64,000 bases of DNA from Monarcha castaneiventris obscurior (Eukaryota > Chordata > Aves > Passeriformes > Monarchidae). The stretch is from NCBI GenBank assembly GCA_026261815.1, contig JAMPIT010000350.1, positions 1,116,001 to 1,180,000 of the forward strand, given 5' to 3'. The first letter of the stretch is position 1. Each line of letters starts with the position of its first letter. The notes under the pieces are model-generated. The model saw only the letters and a program-made list of their open reading frames with translations, was not told the DNA's origin and ran no database searches. Positions 1 to 11,789 of this stretch are shown piece by piece. A program made the position numbers and the translations under genes.

Positions 1-1848
1 AGAACACCAAGAAAAGGATGAATTTTCCCTTAAATCACTCAAAGTTTAACATCCAGTGCCCACGACAACTTCTGCTTGAGCTCTATAAAAAGGATACAGA
101 CATTCAAGTGGCAGAACAAGTGTTGTGTTCTGGGAAGGATGAAATAACGACTAGGAAGGATGAAAAGGGGTAAGGACTGTCGCTCCCAATTCCTCTGACT
201 GTGAAATGGCAACTCAGCAAAGGAAACAATCTCTGTTTGATCATAATCTTGTTTTTGTAGTTCTGGGTCTGAGAGATTGCAGGCTTTCCAGAGTGGTTTA
301 GCAGTGCCCCAGCTTTGAATGGACATGAGAGAATAAGTGGCCACTTCTGAAACTCAGGGCATTTTGGCATAGAAAGGTCTTTCAGTTGCTTGACAAACGT
401 TGAGAGAGTCCAGAGGGTTAGACAATATGTCAGGTGGGAAGCACCATTAGTCCCAAACAGTTTTACAAGGAAACTAAGCCATAAACCCCCAAATTCTGTG
501 CGTAAGTAATACTACACAACTGAGTCTAGTAAGCATTTATAGCACTTTGTGCCTCGGGTTTCTTGTGAACTAGAAAAGATCAAAGGCTGAGTGCTCTCAG
601 CACTCAGTTAGACCTTCAAGAAGGGGTCCAATATCCCTCCTAGCTGATGACTGCCTCCTAGGAAACCCTGACCATCTTGAATTGTAGGGCCCTAAATGCA
701 TATTTGGCACCCAGTTCACTTCTAGATTTTAAATCAGCATTTGTTACACCCCAGTATAAACCACAGATAAAAGAAATCACATGCTCCTGGTCTAAATCTT
801 GGTCATTAATTAATTAGCCTGTCAGCCTTATCACAATAAGAGGTCTTTAGAACAAGGGTTAACCTACTCTAGTTAACAAGTCACTGCTACTGTTCATGTT
901 TCTTGTATTTTTCCTTCAATAGGCTATTGAAGTACATTGCACTTACAAAATTCCATTACTTACATAGATAGCAATAGTGCATGAAGTATGTCTCCAGCTG
1001 TTTTCAACTTTTGTGACCTATGTAAACACTGAGGTTTGGAACAGCTTATGCTAACTTCTACTGAGAATAAGTTAATTCCTCAGCTGACTGATTCTAAGTA
1101 TTTTAAAGGCTGTAAGTATGCAGTCTCAAATGAGGTTTAAATTTCATATTTCATTTCAAAACAAAGCTAAAACTTTCCTATCTTTAGCTAGAAAGCTGTA
1201 AATCAGTACCATCTCCTTATAATATTTGTACTGTCACAGGTTTGATACCCCTATTAAAAAGACATCTTTAAGATTTGCAATATACTATGTAACTCACACT
1301 GCAAATTTCCACAGGTAACAAAGTGCCCTGTCAGTGTACAGTGCTATATTTCCTCTTGATTCTACACAGGGAAACTGCAGGCTCATAGTGCCATATTCAA
1401 ATAAACCTGCTGTAAATTTAAAAATGCATGATGACTATCTGTCAGACACATGCACTTCTCCCTACAAACCCAAGAAGTAGGGACCGACAGAAGCAAAATT
1501 ATGAATAAAATGATATTCTTAGTCAAAACACTAGACTAAGGCCCATATTCTGGTCTGTTCTTCTCCACTGTTTGACTAATTCTTTTGTAGGATGCATTTA
1601 TTTGAAAAATTATACTTTCTATTTATTCTAAGATTCAGCAAAACTGGAGTACCCAATTTTGGTCTGTGTGAACATGTAAAATCACCAGCATTTCTTCCTA
1701 CAAACCAGTTTTAAAGTGATGCAATTCCTTGTGCTGATTCACATACAGAGGACACCAATTTGGATGTAAAAACTTTCTGGGGTGCTTTACTTTCTTTGTG
1801 GGCAGAATCTACCCTTGAACAGTGCAGCTGTGAAAGGGCCTTCAGATG
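1..1848. other. Anonymous AT-rich non-coding DNA
   Basis: I see no coding exon, RNA gene or recognisable repeat here. Open frames near 39-370 on the minus strand are short and have no recognisable protein features. The base composition is that of bulk avian intergenic or intronic sequence, with few CpG dinucleotides. Confidence 0.6.
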
Positions 1849-2107
1849 GAATCACAGAATCACACAGTGGTTAGGCTTGGAGGGAACCTTCATAATCATC
1901 TAGCTCAAACCCCCTGTAATGGGCAAGGACACCTTCCACCAGACCAGGTTTCTCAAAGCCCCGTCCAACCTGGCCTTGAACACCTCCAGGGATAGGGAGC
2001 CCACTGTCTCTCTGGGCAACCTGTTCCAGTGTCCCACCACCTTCACTCACAGCAAAGAATTTCATCCTAATATCTGATCTGAACATATTCTCCCTCAGTT
2101 AAAGGCT
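1849..2107 (-). mobile_element. CR1 LINE 3' fragment (relatively young)
   Basis: This is a 5'-truncated copy of the chicken-repeat-1 family of non-LTR retrotransposons. Read on the plus strand it opens with the reverse complement of the CR1 3' tail (GAATCACAGAATCACACAG at 1849-1867), followed by the usual GGTT..GG..GGGAACCTT block. It then carries the characteristic 'caaccTGGCCTTGAACACCTCCAGGGA' and 'CAACCTGTTCCAGTGTC' stretches near 1967-2036, and fades out near 'CAGTTAAAGGCTGG'. CR1 lacks a poly-A tail and ends in a short repeated octamer, which fits the left edge. The element is therefore sense on the minus strand. It keeps no usable reading frame; the small minus-strand frame at 1871-2086 is only decayed 3' sequence. 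The family call is secure and the edges are good to about 10 bases. Confidence 0.93.
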
Positions 2108-4760
2108 GGAAAATACAGAGAAAATTGCTATGCAAGGAACATAATGTTTGTCATAGGAAGTGGCAGGGGCAGAAGCTCTGCTTCAGCTTCCCAGAGGTTT
2201 GAAGGATCAATGAATGCTAGATGGAAGACTGAAATTTGGCTTACACTCTAAGACATGCATCACCTAGGGAATGACCTCTCTTCTTATGTTTTCAGTGGCA
2301 GTTGTTAAGCAGACAAAACAAAAATCAGCCTTGAAATACAGATTTCCAAGACTTGCATTGGTTTTGTTCCTCTGAATATAGGCCTTGATAAGACAGTTGC
2401 AAAAGTGTTTTCTAAGAAAATAATTTTGTGACTAGATGACACATCTTTGACAAATGCCTGGAAATGAAGGACTAATGACAATTAATTTCAGCTAGAACTT
2501 TCCAAAGTCTTTTTTTCTCCTGTCTGAAGCTGGTATTTCATTTATTCAAGATAATTGACATTCAGTGCTTCCAGTGCCAGCCAGAATGACATTTAATGTC
2601 ATGAGCTAACATTTTATAAATTGAACAAAATTTAGCAATGGCCCAGATTTTTCACATTAACCCATAGCAAAGAAGCACAGTACATGATACCACACTGTTA
2701 ATTCTGATTAAAAAGTTGAATTTGGTCTGCTTTGTCCACGTAATCCCAAGACAGTAAACAGAGCTAAGTGGACTGTAAATCAAGGTTGAAAAGAAAGATG
2801 GAAATGGTAATGCCAGCATAAACCTTAATGTGTCTGTGGAACATACAAAGTCACAAATGTTACCCAGAAATGTAAGAATTAACAGCATAATGCATTTATT
2901 TTAAAGTTTTTACTGTAAAGGGAGTAACACCACCACTTAGAGTCTCACCTTGTGGTCTTGAAGGAAATCTTTTTCTTAAGGACACCTGATGGGGACATAC
3001 GGCAGGACACTGCATTTGAAGCAACTCAAGTGTGGATCCAGCATCTCAAGCCCTTTCTACCTCAGCCTGAGACTCACCTGGAAGAAGTCATCACAGATCT
3101 CATGCAAATACTTCCAGGGGATATAAACCTAGGCTTTGTTATAGAATGTTTTCCTTCCATATCACCTTAAATATTTTCCCAGTTTGGAAAAGAAACTATT
3201 ACCCCCTTTTTCTCACTAGGAGAATTAATGGCTGATGGATTTCTTTTTCTCTGTACACCTAATTGCACCACTAGTCCATTTGCCAGTAAGCTCTTCGATC
3301 CGTTAATAAGACAGTTAATAATATTAAAGCCCATTAACTCCCACCAATGTTAATTCCCAGTGTGTCAATTTAAAGGTCAGAAGCAATTTTCCACTGGTGT
3401 TTTATTTGTGCATTTGTATATAAGGATACAGACCTACCTAGTCTTTAGTCCTGCACTTTTGAATAAATGATTCATATTCTTTCATTATTTGATCCAACCC
3501 TGTGTAAAACTGAGCAAATGCAAAACAAAGTCTTGACAGAATCACCATCATTCCAATAGTCTTCAGACAGTTTTTATGCTCCTCCTCAATCCATTTTTGA
3601 CAAATGTATGTATATATGTATGTATGTTTTTAGTTTATTTTTTTAACTGTCATTTGGTGGTTACTGATGAAGAAAAACAGAAAATCGGGGTTGCCCAGCA
3701 ATAGAAGAACTGGCATTTAGCCATGGCAGCATCAGCTGAATCACCTGCCCTTGGGAATCCTGTAAATTCATTGTGATAATTGATCCTAATATAGAGAGCA
3801 GTTACACCTACTGCTGCTCATGCAATCTAGGAGAATGCCTTGCTAAATTTAGCACAATGTTTATCCCTACTGTGCCTATATGTTCTGATTAACCTGCCTG
3901 TTGTCCTTCACCAACCCAGCAATCAGCTAAAGCAACGGATTTTTCTAGTGTGAGACAAACTAAACTAAAAGATTTTTTCAGCAGCTGTCAGATGAAATAA
4001 TTTGTAAAATTAATACACTTTTCCAATCCAGTTTAGAAACCTGTGAATCACCTAACTCTTAATTTATTTTCTTCAGTAGAAGAGCCTAAAATGATAGTCT
4101 GTTCATCCAGTTTCCTCATTTATTTATGTAAAGGCCCTGGTACTTGCATATTATGTGTCTTCTTCATAAAATGGTGACCTTCTTGGAGGAATGTAATGAA
4201 TTAAGTACTTCCTCTTCATGAATAGAATGGCAATAACGTAAGCACCAAGGCCTGAGGTTGCTGTGTTTCCTAGCACATCCTGACATTTCACTCACCTTAA
4301 CCAAAGGCATTTTAACCTTTTAAATCTGTTCACTATCACCTTTTCCTACTGAGGGTATCAATTACAGCATCATTTTCTCTCTACCCAGCAAGTATATCAA
4401 ACACATCCAATTCGAGATAGCTCCTTCCTAAAAAAGCAGTGTGAAAAAAAATTTTTCTACTGACTTCCATAAATCCTGGCTCACATATAGAAACCATCAG
4501 ACAGATAAAATAAATGTGCTGTTTGGTAGGACACAGTAACAATAGCAAGAAAGGGAGAAGCAGAAGCCAGTGCTCGTTGCTGATATAAGTAGTACTAATC
4601 AAAAGTTGTGAGTATTATGGGCATTCAACAGCAGACGGAGCAGCAGCACTGTCTTTTCCACTCAAGATCTTCAGTACCTCCTGAGCTAAACCAATGACTT
4701 AAAAGTCACAGGCATCACATACACAGCAGGATTGTGAGTCATTTGGACTGCTGTGTTTTT
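2108..4760. other. Anonymous non-coding DNA
   Basis: No gene or clear interspersed repeat is visible. A short ATGT/AT simple repeat lies at 3604-3626. A 72-codon plus-strand frame at 2952-3170 begins with GTG and resembles no family I know, so it is not treated as an exon. Confidence 0.55.
3604..3626. repeat. (ATGT)n/(AT)n microsatellite
   Basis: Alternating ATGT and ATAT units fill about 23 bases and are followed by a T-rich stretch. It is a short, imperfect microsatellite. Confidence 0.8.
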
Positions 4761-4803
4761 AGCACACCTGAAGGATCTCATCAGCACACCTGAAGGATCT
4801 CAT
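4761..4803. repeat. 22-bp direct tandem duplication
   Basis: The unit AGCACACCTGAAGGATCTCAT occurs twice head to tail, at 4761-4781 and 4783-4803, with a period of 22. The 21 compared bases are identical, so this looks like a recent local duplication, for example by replication slippage. Confidence 0.9.
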
Positions 4804-6715
4804 TTGGCTTGATACAGAGCCATCAGAAGGTGCTCCAAACAAAAACATTAAGAATATTTAATAGTTGGTAACTATTGTTAATCAAGACTCAAAAGCATAA
4901 GGTTATTCCTCTGATTAAAATAATGCAAGTAATTGTTGAGAAGGTTTAGACAGGTGATGTTAATTGTGTGGACGTCTAAGAAGGAATTATCTCCTTGCAA
5001 AGACTAAGGAACCAGCCTACATATTGTGTATCACCACAACTGCAAATTTATCCTCCACATATTATACCTGCTACTCCTGCATAATAATGCCATAAACATC
5101 TTGGTACATTTAATCTAGATTCTGACTACAGGTCCTTACCAGAAAGGGCTGTAAACATAAAAAATTCCACCCCCCTGCCCCATGAGAAAAGAAACACAAT
5201 TGTGCCAGAACAGATTTTTATTTGCAAAAATTGCCTGGCTGACTATGCAAGGAATATGGGATTGTCATATGGCATTCTTTGTAAGGAGAGAAGAGAATGT
5301 GCTCTCAGGTAATGGCAGAGTAAAAGAATCCCCCAGGAAGGAGCTTGTTAACACAGATGCTGAAGAAGCCCTGGCAAATGCAAAGGTTCAGGGGAGGGGG
5401 TTGACGTCAGAGCATGGGAAAGGATTTTATCAGCTCCACAGTGGATTGACTGGGAGCTGTGGGAGATCAGGAGGAGAGAGCAGGAAGGAAGGTACCAATA
5501 TTAGGAGAGGAAGCTAACTCATTCATGCATTAATGCCTCTGTATTTGGAAATGAGGGGCAGCTGAACTTGGAGATGTGAAAAAAAAGGTACTAAGGTAGA
5601 ACAGGGGTCTGGATGTGAAGGGAGAAGGGAAGAAAATCAAAGAACACTGCCATAAGTAATAATGTTACACACAGAGGATTGTTATAATGATGCTGAGAAA
5701 GGATAAAATTGCTCCTGGGTTCATTCTCCCACAGAGGCCAGTGGAAATCCTTGGTCCTCTGCATGTAGGCAAGTGCCAAGAGGAAAGTAATCTGCGAATG
5801 GCATAATCATACGCTGCTTTCTGGGAGGAAGAAGCTGAGATTTGGATGGGGCTGCAATTGTCTTCCAGCTACTTGACAGGAGTTGGTCTGGCAGGAAAAA
5901 ACCAGGAGCATGAGGAGGTGCTGCTCAATGTTGCAATAGTCAGCTTTGAGCGAAGGCCTCTGTAGCTGTTTTGAGAGCTGCAGCCCTGCACTGCCGAGGG
6001 AAGCTGAGATCTCTCACAACAAATGCCATTGAAAAATGTGTGGTGCTAACACAGCTGCTCATAAAACTGGTAGGGTGTTGTTTGGAACAGGAGAATTGAA
6101 GTAGCAGCTGAGGATGTCAAACTGGAGACTTACCATTTTTAAACTGATACAGGTTGCTTGCTGTTGGAAGTTTTCATTCTGAACTTTAACACTTATTTTA
6201 ACAAAGCTTGGTTAAAAGAAACAGCACAGTAATAATCTTTCTAAGGCTTACTACAGGATGGAAAGGGTTCATCAAGACATGTTTCGTAACAATTACATCT
6301 ACAGGGTCATCACAAAATACTTTCAGAAATTTTGTGTGAGAAGCGTTTTATCCAAACAGCCCCAATAACAGAGTGGTCACCTTTTAAGCCAAATTTCACC
6401 TCCACGTAGATCTAAAGTTGAAAACAGGACCTGCCTTGAATAAAATTCTAGGGTTTGTAGCCTTCTTTTCACAGAAATACTGACTAGAAGTTGAAGACTA
6501 CTCATTAAAAATCTGTTAATTTACATTAATATTGGCGTTTATTTTGGATAGTTTAGAAATGGTGATCTATATTAATGGAATGAGTGCTGAGGGGAGAGTG
6601 TAAGGTGTGTGTTTCTGACATCCTGCTTGTTACAGAATGTATTTTTTATTTTTCTGCTTATAAATGAAAAAACATTAAAAACTTTCATTCAAAGTAGCTT
6701 GTGTTACCTTTCAGG
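4804..6715. other. Anonymous non-coding DNA
   Basis: Nothing recognisable. A 111-codon frame at 5182-5517 begins with ATG but shows no domain, signal peptide or splice context. Its protein is a mix of basic and glycine-rich residues with no family resemblance, so it is left uncalled. Confidence 0.5.
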
Positions 6716-6758
6716 AAAAAAAAACAAAAACAAAAACAAAAACAACCAAACAAAAAAC
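6716..6758. repeat. (CAAAA)n A-rich simple repeat
   Basis: An A9 run is followed by several CAAAA units and degenerate CAACC/CAAAC units. This could be a plain microsatellite. It is not preceded by a recognisable retroposon body, so I do not call it a poly-A tail. Confidence 0.85.
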
Positions 6759-7383
6759 ACCAACCACTCCTGAAACTTGGATGGTTCTTTCCAACGACCT
6801 TTGAAAGTTTTCCAGTCTGTCATTTTGTACCTTCTCGGCTGTGTGAAGATATAATTAATAAAACCCTGTCATCAGGAGCTTCCTATTAAATTAAATCATT
6901 TCACAGAGTTTTCTCTCCATTTAATTCTGTTTAGCTGAATGTTTACTGATGAGTCAATTAGCCACTGCTTTGTTTGTTCAACTTAATGTCATCACATCAC
7001 CATGAGATCACCACAGCAAACATTCATCAACAACAGCATTGTCACGTCTGGCTGGTTGCTACAGGCTGGCCTCAGGCTGCCCACATCCAGGGGTCTGGCT
7101 GGTCAGTGGCCTTGGCCTGGCTGCCATGTGCCCAGGGGAGCTCCTGTGGTGCAGGGGGGCAAGAAAGTGCTTTTCAGTCATTGCTGAGGATCATCCCTCC
7201 TCATGGTGCAACCACTCAAGCAGGAAATAAGGAGGTAGAGCAGTTTGCAAAGGCAGCCATGACAACAAACCAAGGGCAAGTGTGTTGGTGTCTGCAGCTG
7301 GAACAGATCATGTTATGTTGTGAGGGCAGTTACTGCAAGAAGTCACATTTTTAAAGCAATGGAAATTATTAGGGAGCAAGGTA
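6759..7383. other. Anonymous non-coding DNA
   Basis: Nothing recognisable. Overlapping short plus-strand frames at 6974-7354 occupy a locally GC-richer patch. They conflict with one another and show no protein-family features. Confidence 0.5.
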
Positions 7384-7425
7384 GTATGTTGATATCCATC
7401 CATCCACTTATGGATATCAACATAC
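7384..7425. repeat. Perfect 16-bp inverted repeat (hairpin)
   Basis: The left arm at 7384-7399 (GTATGTTGATATCCAT) is exactly complementary to the right arm at 7410-7425. A 10-base loop, CCATCCACTT, separates them. Pairing stops at the next base outward. An 11-base direct copy of part of the left arm (TATGTTGATAT) recurs at 7445-7455. The stem is too short for a typical microRNA precursor, and no transposon ends or target duplication are evident around it. Confidence 0.95.
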
Positions 7426-8473
7426 CAGCCCAGAAGGTTTCAATTATGTTGATATACCTGGTCAAGCACAATGGCATCAGATTTGTTTTTGTGCATTGAG
7501 TGTTGCCACCATAGACTCAGATATTCTGGAGCTGAACAGAAGATGGTAAATGTGTGCCAGGGTCACTCAAACCTAGTGACTGAGTTACTTCTTTAAGCAT
7601 GTCTGACAGGCTATGTCTTCAGAGATTTTTTTCCCAGACATCTGTAAATGGACACAGTCCAGCTCAAGGTACACTTAGGTGTATCAGCAAGTGATATGTT
7701 TCAGAGGGGGTTTTTTGTTCAGTGACTTGCTGAAAATCTAAATCATTCTCAAGGAGTGCCTGTTGCCTTTCATGTTTTAAACAAGGAAGACAAGTGGGCT
7801 CCTAACAAAGAAACTTCATCAAGGGAGGCTGGATGTGACTGGAGCATGGGCTTGTGCACTGCCTCTTGAAAAAAGAGGTCAATTTTCCTCCTCTCTGCAA
7901 TCCTCTTAAAACCTAGCAATCCATCCTCAGTTTCTAGCAAGGGCATAAGTCGATAAATAAGCTGTTTCAAGGGAATAAAAATTTGTATTGATAACCAGGC
8001 ATAAAGGATATGGAAGCTAATGAGAACAAGTCAGTCCACAAATTCTGTGATTTAGTGAAGTGAGGAGAGAACCAAGATGTTGCGCAGTACCCACTACACG
8101 GTCTGTGTCCTCCATGTGGCACAGGCTCTAGGTCCTAATAATACTCTGGCACTGATGCTTATTAACAGTGCAATTTCAATCATCAGCATATTTTGTCAAA
8201 TAATTGGTAGGCTGATGGTTATAAGAGGTGACACTGCCAATATCTCATAAAGGCTGAAAGAAATATTTCCCATTTCCACGCTGCATAAACAAAGCATGCC
8301 AGACAACCTCAGGAATGCTAATGATCTCCAGTACTTTAGTATATTAAGTATTCATCAATTGAGCACAGACCACAACAATGTTTTGAGAGTCCTTAAACAC
8401 ATGAGAAACACATGAGAAATGATGTAAAGTTTATATGAGCTCATATAATCTCGGTTGGTTATACAGCCAAGCA
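7426..8473. other. Anonymous non-coding DNA
   Basis: No gene or firm repeat is visible. Around 8160-8310 the sequence is AT-rich with many TAAT/ATTA and TTTCC-type words. That could be conserved regulatory DNA, but nothing in one sequence alone proves it. A short 11-base tandem (ACACATGAGAA) lies near 8397-8418. Confidence 0.5.
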
Positions 8474-8700
8474 TAAGATCACAGAAATAAGGTCATGTGT
8501 ACCATATCTCTCCTACTAGAAGGTTGTGCCCTACATTATATTTGCTGGTGCCACATCGAGCCCAGATTTAATTGACTCAAGCTATGAGTCATCCACTTCT
8601 TCCCCTATGGCATTATTCCCCAATCTAACAGATTACATTGTTGGGATTTTTTTTCCTTGATAATCAGACTTCACTGTCCTTAATTTCATCCCATTATATA
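8474..8700 (-). mobile_element. Old CR1-type LINE 3' fragment
   Basis: The stretch at about 8600-8698 aligns by eye with the reverse complement of CR1 3' sequence. It reads as a 'cccCAATCTaACAG..TcACATTGTTgGGA..TTTTTCCTtgATAaTCAG' pattern ending in 'CTTAATTTCATCCCATTA'. The left part (8474-8600) is weaker, with a possible degenerate tail near GATCACAGAAATAAGG. Divergence is much higher than in the copy at 1849, suggesting an old insertion shared across birds or sauropsids. The right half is more certain than the left edge. Confidence 0.7.
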
Positions 8701-8702
8701 AT

Positions 8703-8880
8703 ACCTCACACTTATGCCGTAACTGCCATCCAAAAGCTTTGCAAGTGTTAATTGAGTTTCATAACAGCCCCCCATGAAATAAATAAGTTCTGAGTCAGAC
8801 ATGCAAAAACCTGAGTTACTTGCCACAGGCCACATGCAGCATCCTATAGAGAACAGCTGGATCTGTGTCATTGACTGGGA
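8703..8880 (+). mobile_element. MIR-like (CORE-SINE) relic
   Basis: The order of motifs follows the MIR-type SINE. 'CCATCCAAAAGCTTTGCAAGTGTTAATTgAgTtTCATAACAgCCC' lies near 8728-8770. An interrupted 'tgAGTcAGAcATGcAAAAaCcTGAGTTACTTGCCacAGGcCACATgCAGC' follows near 8791-8840. It ends with an 'AGCTGGATcTGTGtCaTTGACTGGGAGC' segment. These match the core, the 'protein-free' middle and the 3' section of ancient amniote MIR elements, with heavy divergence. It starts directly where the minus-strand CR1 relic ends, so the two old elements abut in opposite orientation. Confidence 0.68.
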
Positions 8881-11526
8881 GCTGTTTGCTTGCAATTTAT
8901 GCAATAATCAAGACTTAAGAATGCTTTTCCAGGATGCAGCCCCATCCTCTCCTACCAGTGTCTATCTGCACTGTGAAAAACTGTTTACTTGTTCATTAAT
9001 ATTTCTGTCTTTTAAATATTCACATGTGTATCTTTCCCTATTCATAATTTTTATACTGTTGATATTTTCTCTGTCCATAAATAAACCAAGGCTTTTATTA
9101 TGTGACTCTTTTCTCATGACTCTCTGATCTGGAGACATGTCTTTGCCGATTATGTGCCTAGAGTGATGCTCTGTGGAGTTTATGGAGATAAATCACGCCG
9201 TGACTTAGCCTCCCAGGCTGTGACACGATACAAGAGGCATAATCCAGCTGGCTGCTCCAGACTGTCAGCTGAGACACAGTAGCTCACTGTGCATGTGCTG
9301 TTACCCCATTGTGAAGCAGAGTAACATGGGTTCATGTGAGTCACCATCAACTGACCTTGTTTTTCAACACAGTGCAGCAACGTATCTCACTCTGTTACCA
9401 CATCTGAAATGAAGGACCCTGAATAACAGCTGTGGGACAGGAACCTGTACAGGCCAGCACAGGCCTTCTGCCCCACAAACCCTTAATTTTCTTTAATTAA
9501 TGCATTTGGGTTTAGAATACACAACTAGAAATGGCATTTTATTGCATATATCACCGTAGCATCTCAAGTTTCTAATTGAAGTAACTCAGGTAATATTCTA
9601 GATCATAATGCAAAAGCAGGCAAGAGCTAGAAATCTTCTGGCTGCTTTGAAAACTAATGTATTTGGTTGTAATTTCTCTTGCTGAACATAATTTCTTTCT
9701 AAGTATTTATCTTCAATTTGCTTAATAGATTTTGGGCGATATCTGATAACTTTTTCTAAATCAGATTTAATCATATTGCTCATTTGTGTTTTTACAACAC
9801 CTTCTTCTCAGATTATTTTCTATCTCCTTTCTGCTGTTCTCCCTGCTTTTGCCAGTATTTCTTAATGAATTGAAAAGTAGAGTGCATGGTGGAGATTCCT
9901 GCCATGTGAAATTCAAGATGTTTTAACATGGCAGAAATGACTGTTTTAAAAAACATCTTAAGTGGTGAATGATTCAACATTTTTTTTGTGTGTTCTGCTA
10001 CATGTGACACAGGGGTCATGATACATGCAAAAGATTTTTCTACAAGAAAGTTTTGGTACAGTATTTTCCTTGAAATTATCTTTACATATTACTTATCCTT
10101 TCTCCACCCTGTCAGCAAAAGCAAACCCACAATAAGGAAAACTAGCAGTCCGCCCCTGCTTAGGCAAAAGAACCCTGGAAAAGGGGAAAAAATTTCTTTC
10201 CCGAGAAAAACAATCAAAGAGCTCAAGATATGAACTAGTGGTTGTCTCACCTGAATAAAACAATGGGTGTTTCTGAGCTATTTACTTAACTTTGAAATTG
10301 CTTTCAAAAAGGCTCGCAAAAACTGAGGCTAACATCTTCCATTAGCCAGCCCTGCAGCTCACAGATCTCACAAAAAAAAATGTGCTACTTGTGCATAATT
10401 AAAGGACCTGCAAACTACCAGTCAAGATAAAAAGATCAAGGGCTATAATAAATCATGCTGCCTCATGGGATGAGCTCACCAGCAGCAGAAAAAGATGTGT
10501 TTTCTTTCTCTGCGGATTACTTGCTCTGGTATGGTATAGGAGTTTGACAAACTCCTCTCCAGTAGCTCTACTTAAGGACACAATGGAGTCTTTTTTCTAG
10601 GACAGCTCCTGTGTCCAAAAGTGCTGTCAAAATTATTTGCCTATCTGGTCTAATATTTAGTGAGGGACCACACAGATCAGAACAAGTGTGGAATTTTATT
10701 TATTTACTTCATGGGAAAGTGTTTATGGATCAACACTGAAGTTTTTTCATGGAAATATGTTAACTCAGAGAAAGCTTTTGGCAGGAAGTTTTCCTACTGC
10801 ACAGAACCCGAGCTAGAAAGATCTGAGAAAATGCAGAGGTCTCAAGCTGATGGAAACAGAGAATTCAGTATCTGTCTTGTCTATATATTTTGCCACAGAA
10901 AACAGCTGTAATTAGCAGGCCCAAGCCATGTCACTTGCACCTATATTGTCATTTTTTAAGATCTCAAAAGAAATTAACTTTTTTTCCTCCTTTCTTTCTT
11001 ATTTTCCTTCTGTATGAAGGTTTTGGGATGATCACAGTGATTACATTGTGAAGGCTGCAAAATAGTTCTTGCTTTCTTTCTGTTCCTAATGTTATTTTTT
11101 CTTAGGACCCTGTGTAGTCTCAGGGAATCTGGAAGCAAAACATAATGTTGATTAAAAGTCTTGAGCTCAAATTCTATCCCAGCCTCATCATTTATAAAAT
11201 GTTTTCATGTCAATAAATAATCTTTCTAACTTGTTGACAGAGAAAGCAAGCAAACCTTTTCCCTGCTAGTGTCTTCCTTTTTGACCGGTCTTTGTTTTGA
11301 CTTTTTTTTGTAAAATTTTCCTTTCAATTGTTTTAACAGTTTTAATGAACCTACAAAAATTGGAATCTTTCTTCTAGTAAATATACAAAACCTTGAAAAC
11401 TCTTCCTGGACTGTTCGTCTTATAAATCAGCAAAATTCAGCAGTGGGAAATCCAGGAAATTTCCACACATCCCACATTTATAGCCAGTTATCAGATTCAC
11501 TTCTCAGTGTACTTTTTTTTTTTCAG
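8881..11526. other. Anonymous non-coding DNA
   Basis: Nothing recognisable beyond short A- or T-rich runs. Frames at 9988-10233 and 10660-10911 lack any family resemblance. Confidence 0.5.
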
Positions 11527-11789
11527 TCCATTAGAATGTGTAGGCAGAGAGTGAGCAGGAAAGGCAAATAAGGTAGACAGGATGCTTTGACTCCTTCAAC
11601 CTGTGCAGGGCAATTGTCCTGTGACTGTAGCAATCTTTCATCCCCCTCGCCTGAGCTCAAGCCTTCCCCCACCACAGAAGAGCCTTAAAATAGGTTCCAT
11701 GCAGCAGCCAGCCAAGAGCACCTTGGGATTACCCCCCTTCCAACACCAGAGGGAATGCAGTTGCTGCAGCTAATTATGACTGCTCACAG
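11527..11789 (+). other. Possible non-coding exon bounded by splice-site matches
   Basis: A very strong acceptor lies just upstream: a run of about 13 T followed by CAG, ending at 11526. After 263 bases a good donor follows (CACAG|GTAATC at 11785-11795). The enclosed sequence is more GC-rich than its flanks. It has stops in the frames I checked, so if real it would be an untranslated or long-non-coding-RNA exon. Poly-T plus CAG occurs by chance in AT-rich DNA, and alternative donors exist inside (for example AGAGTGAGC near 11550). This is a suggestion, not a call. Confidence 0.15.

Noticed and set aside
1871..2086. Minus-strand open frame of 71 codons
   Set aside because: It is part of the CR1 3' fragment, which is mostly non-coding or the extreme end of a dead element.
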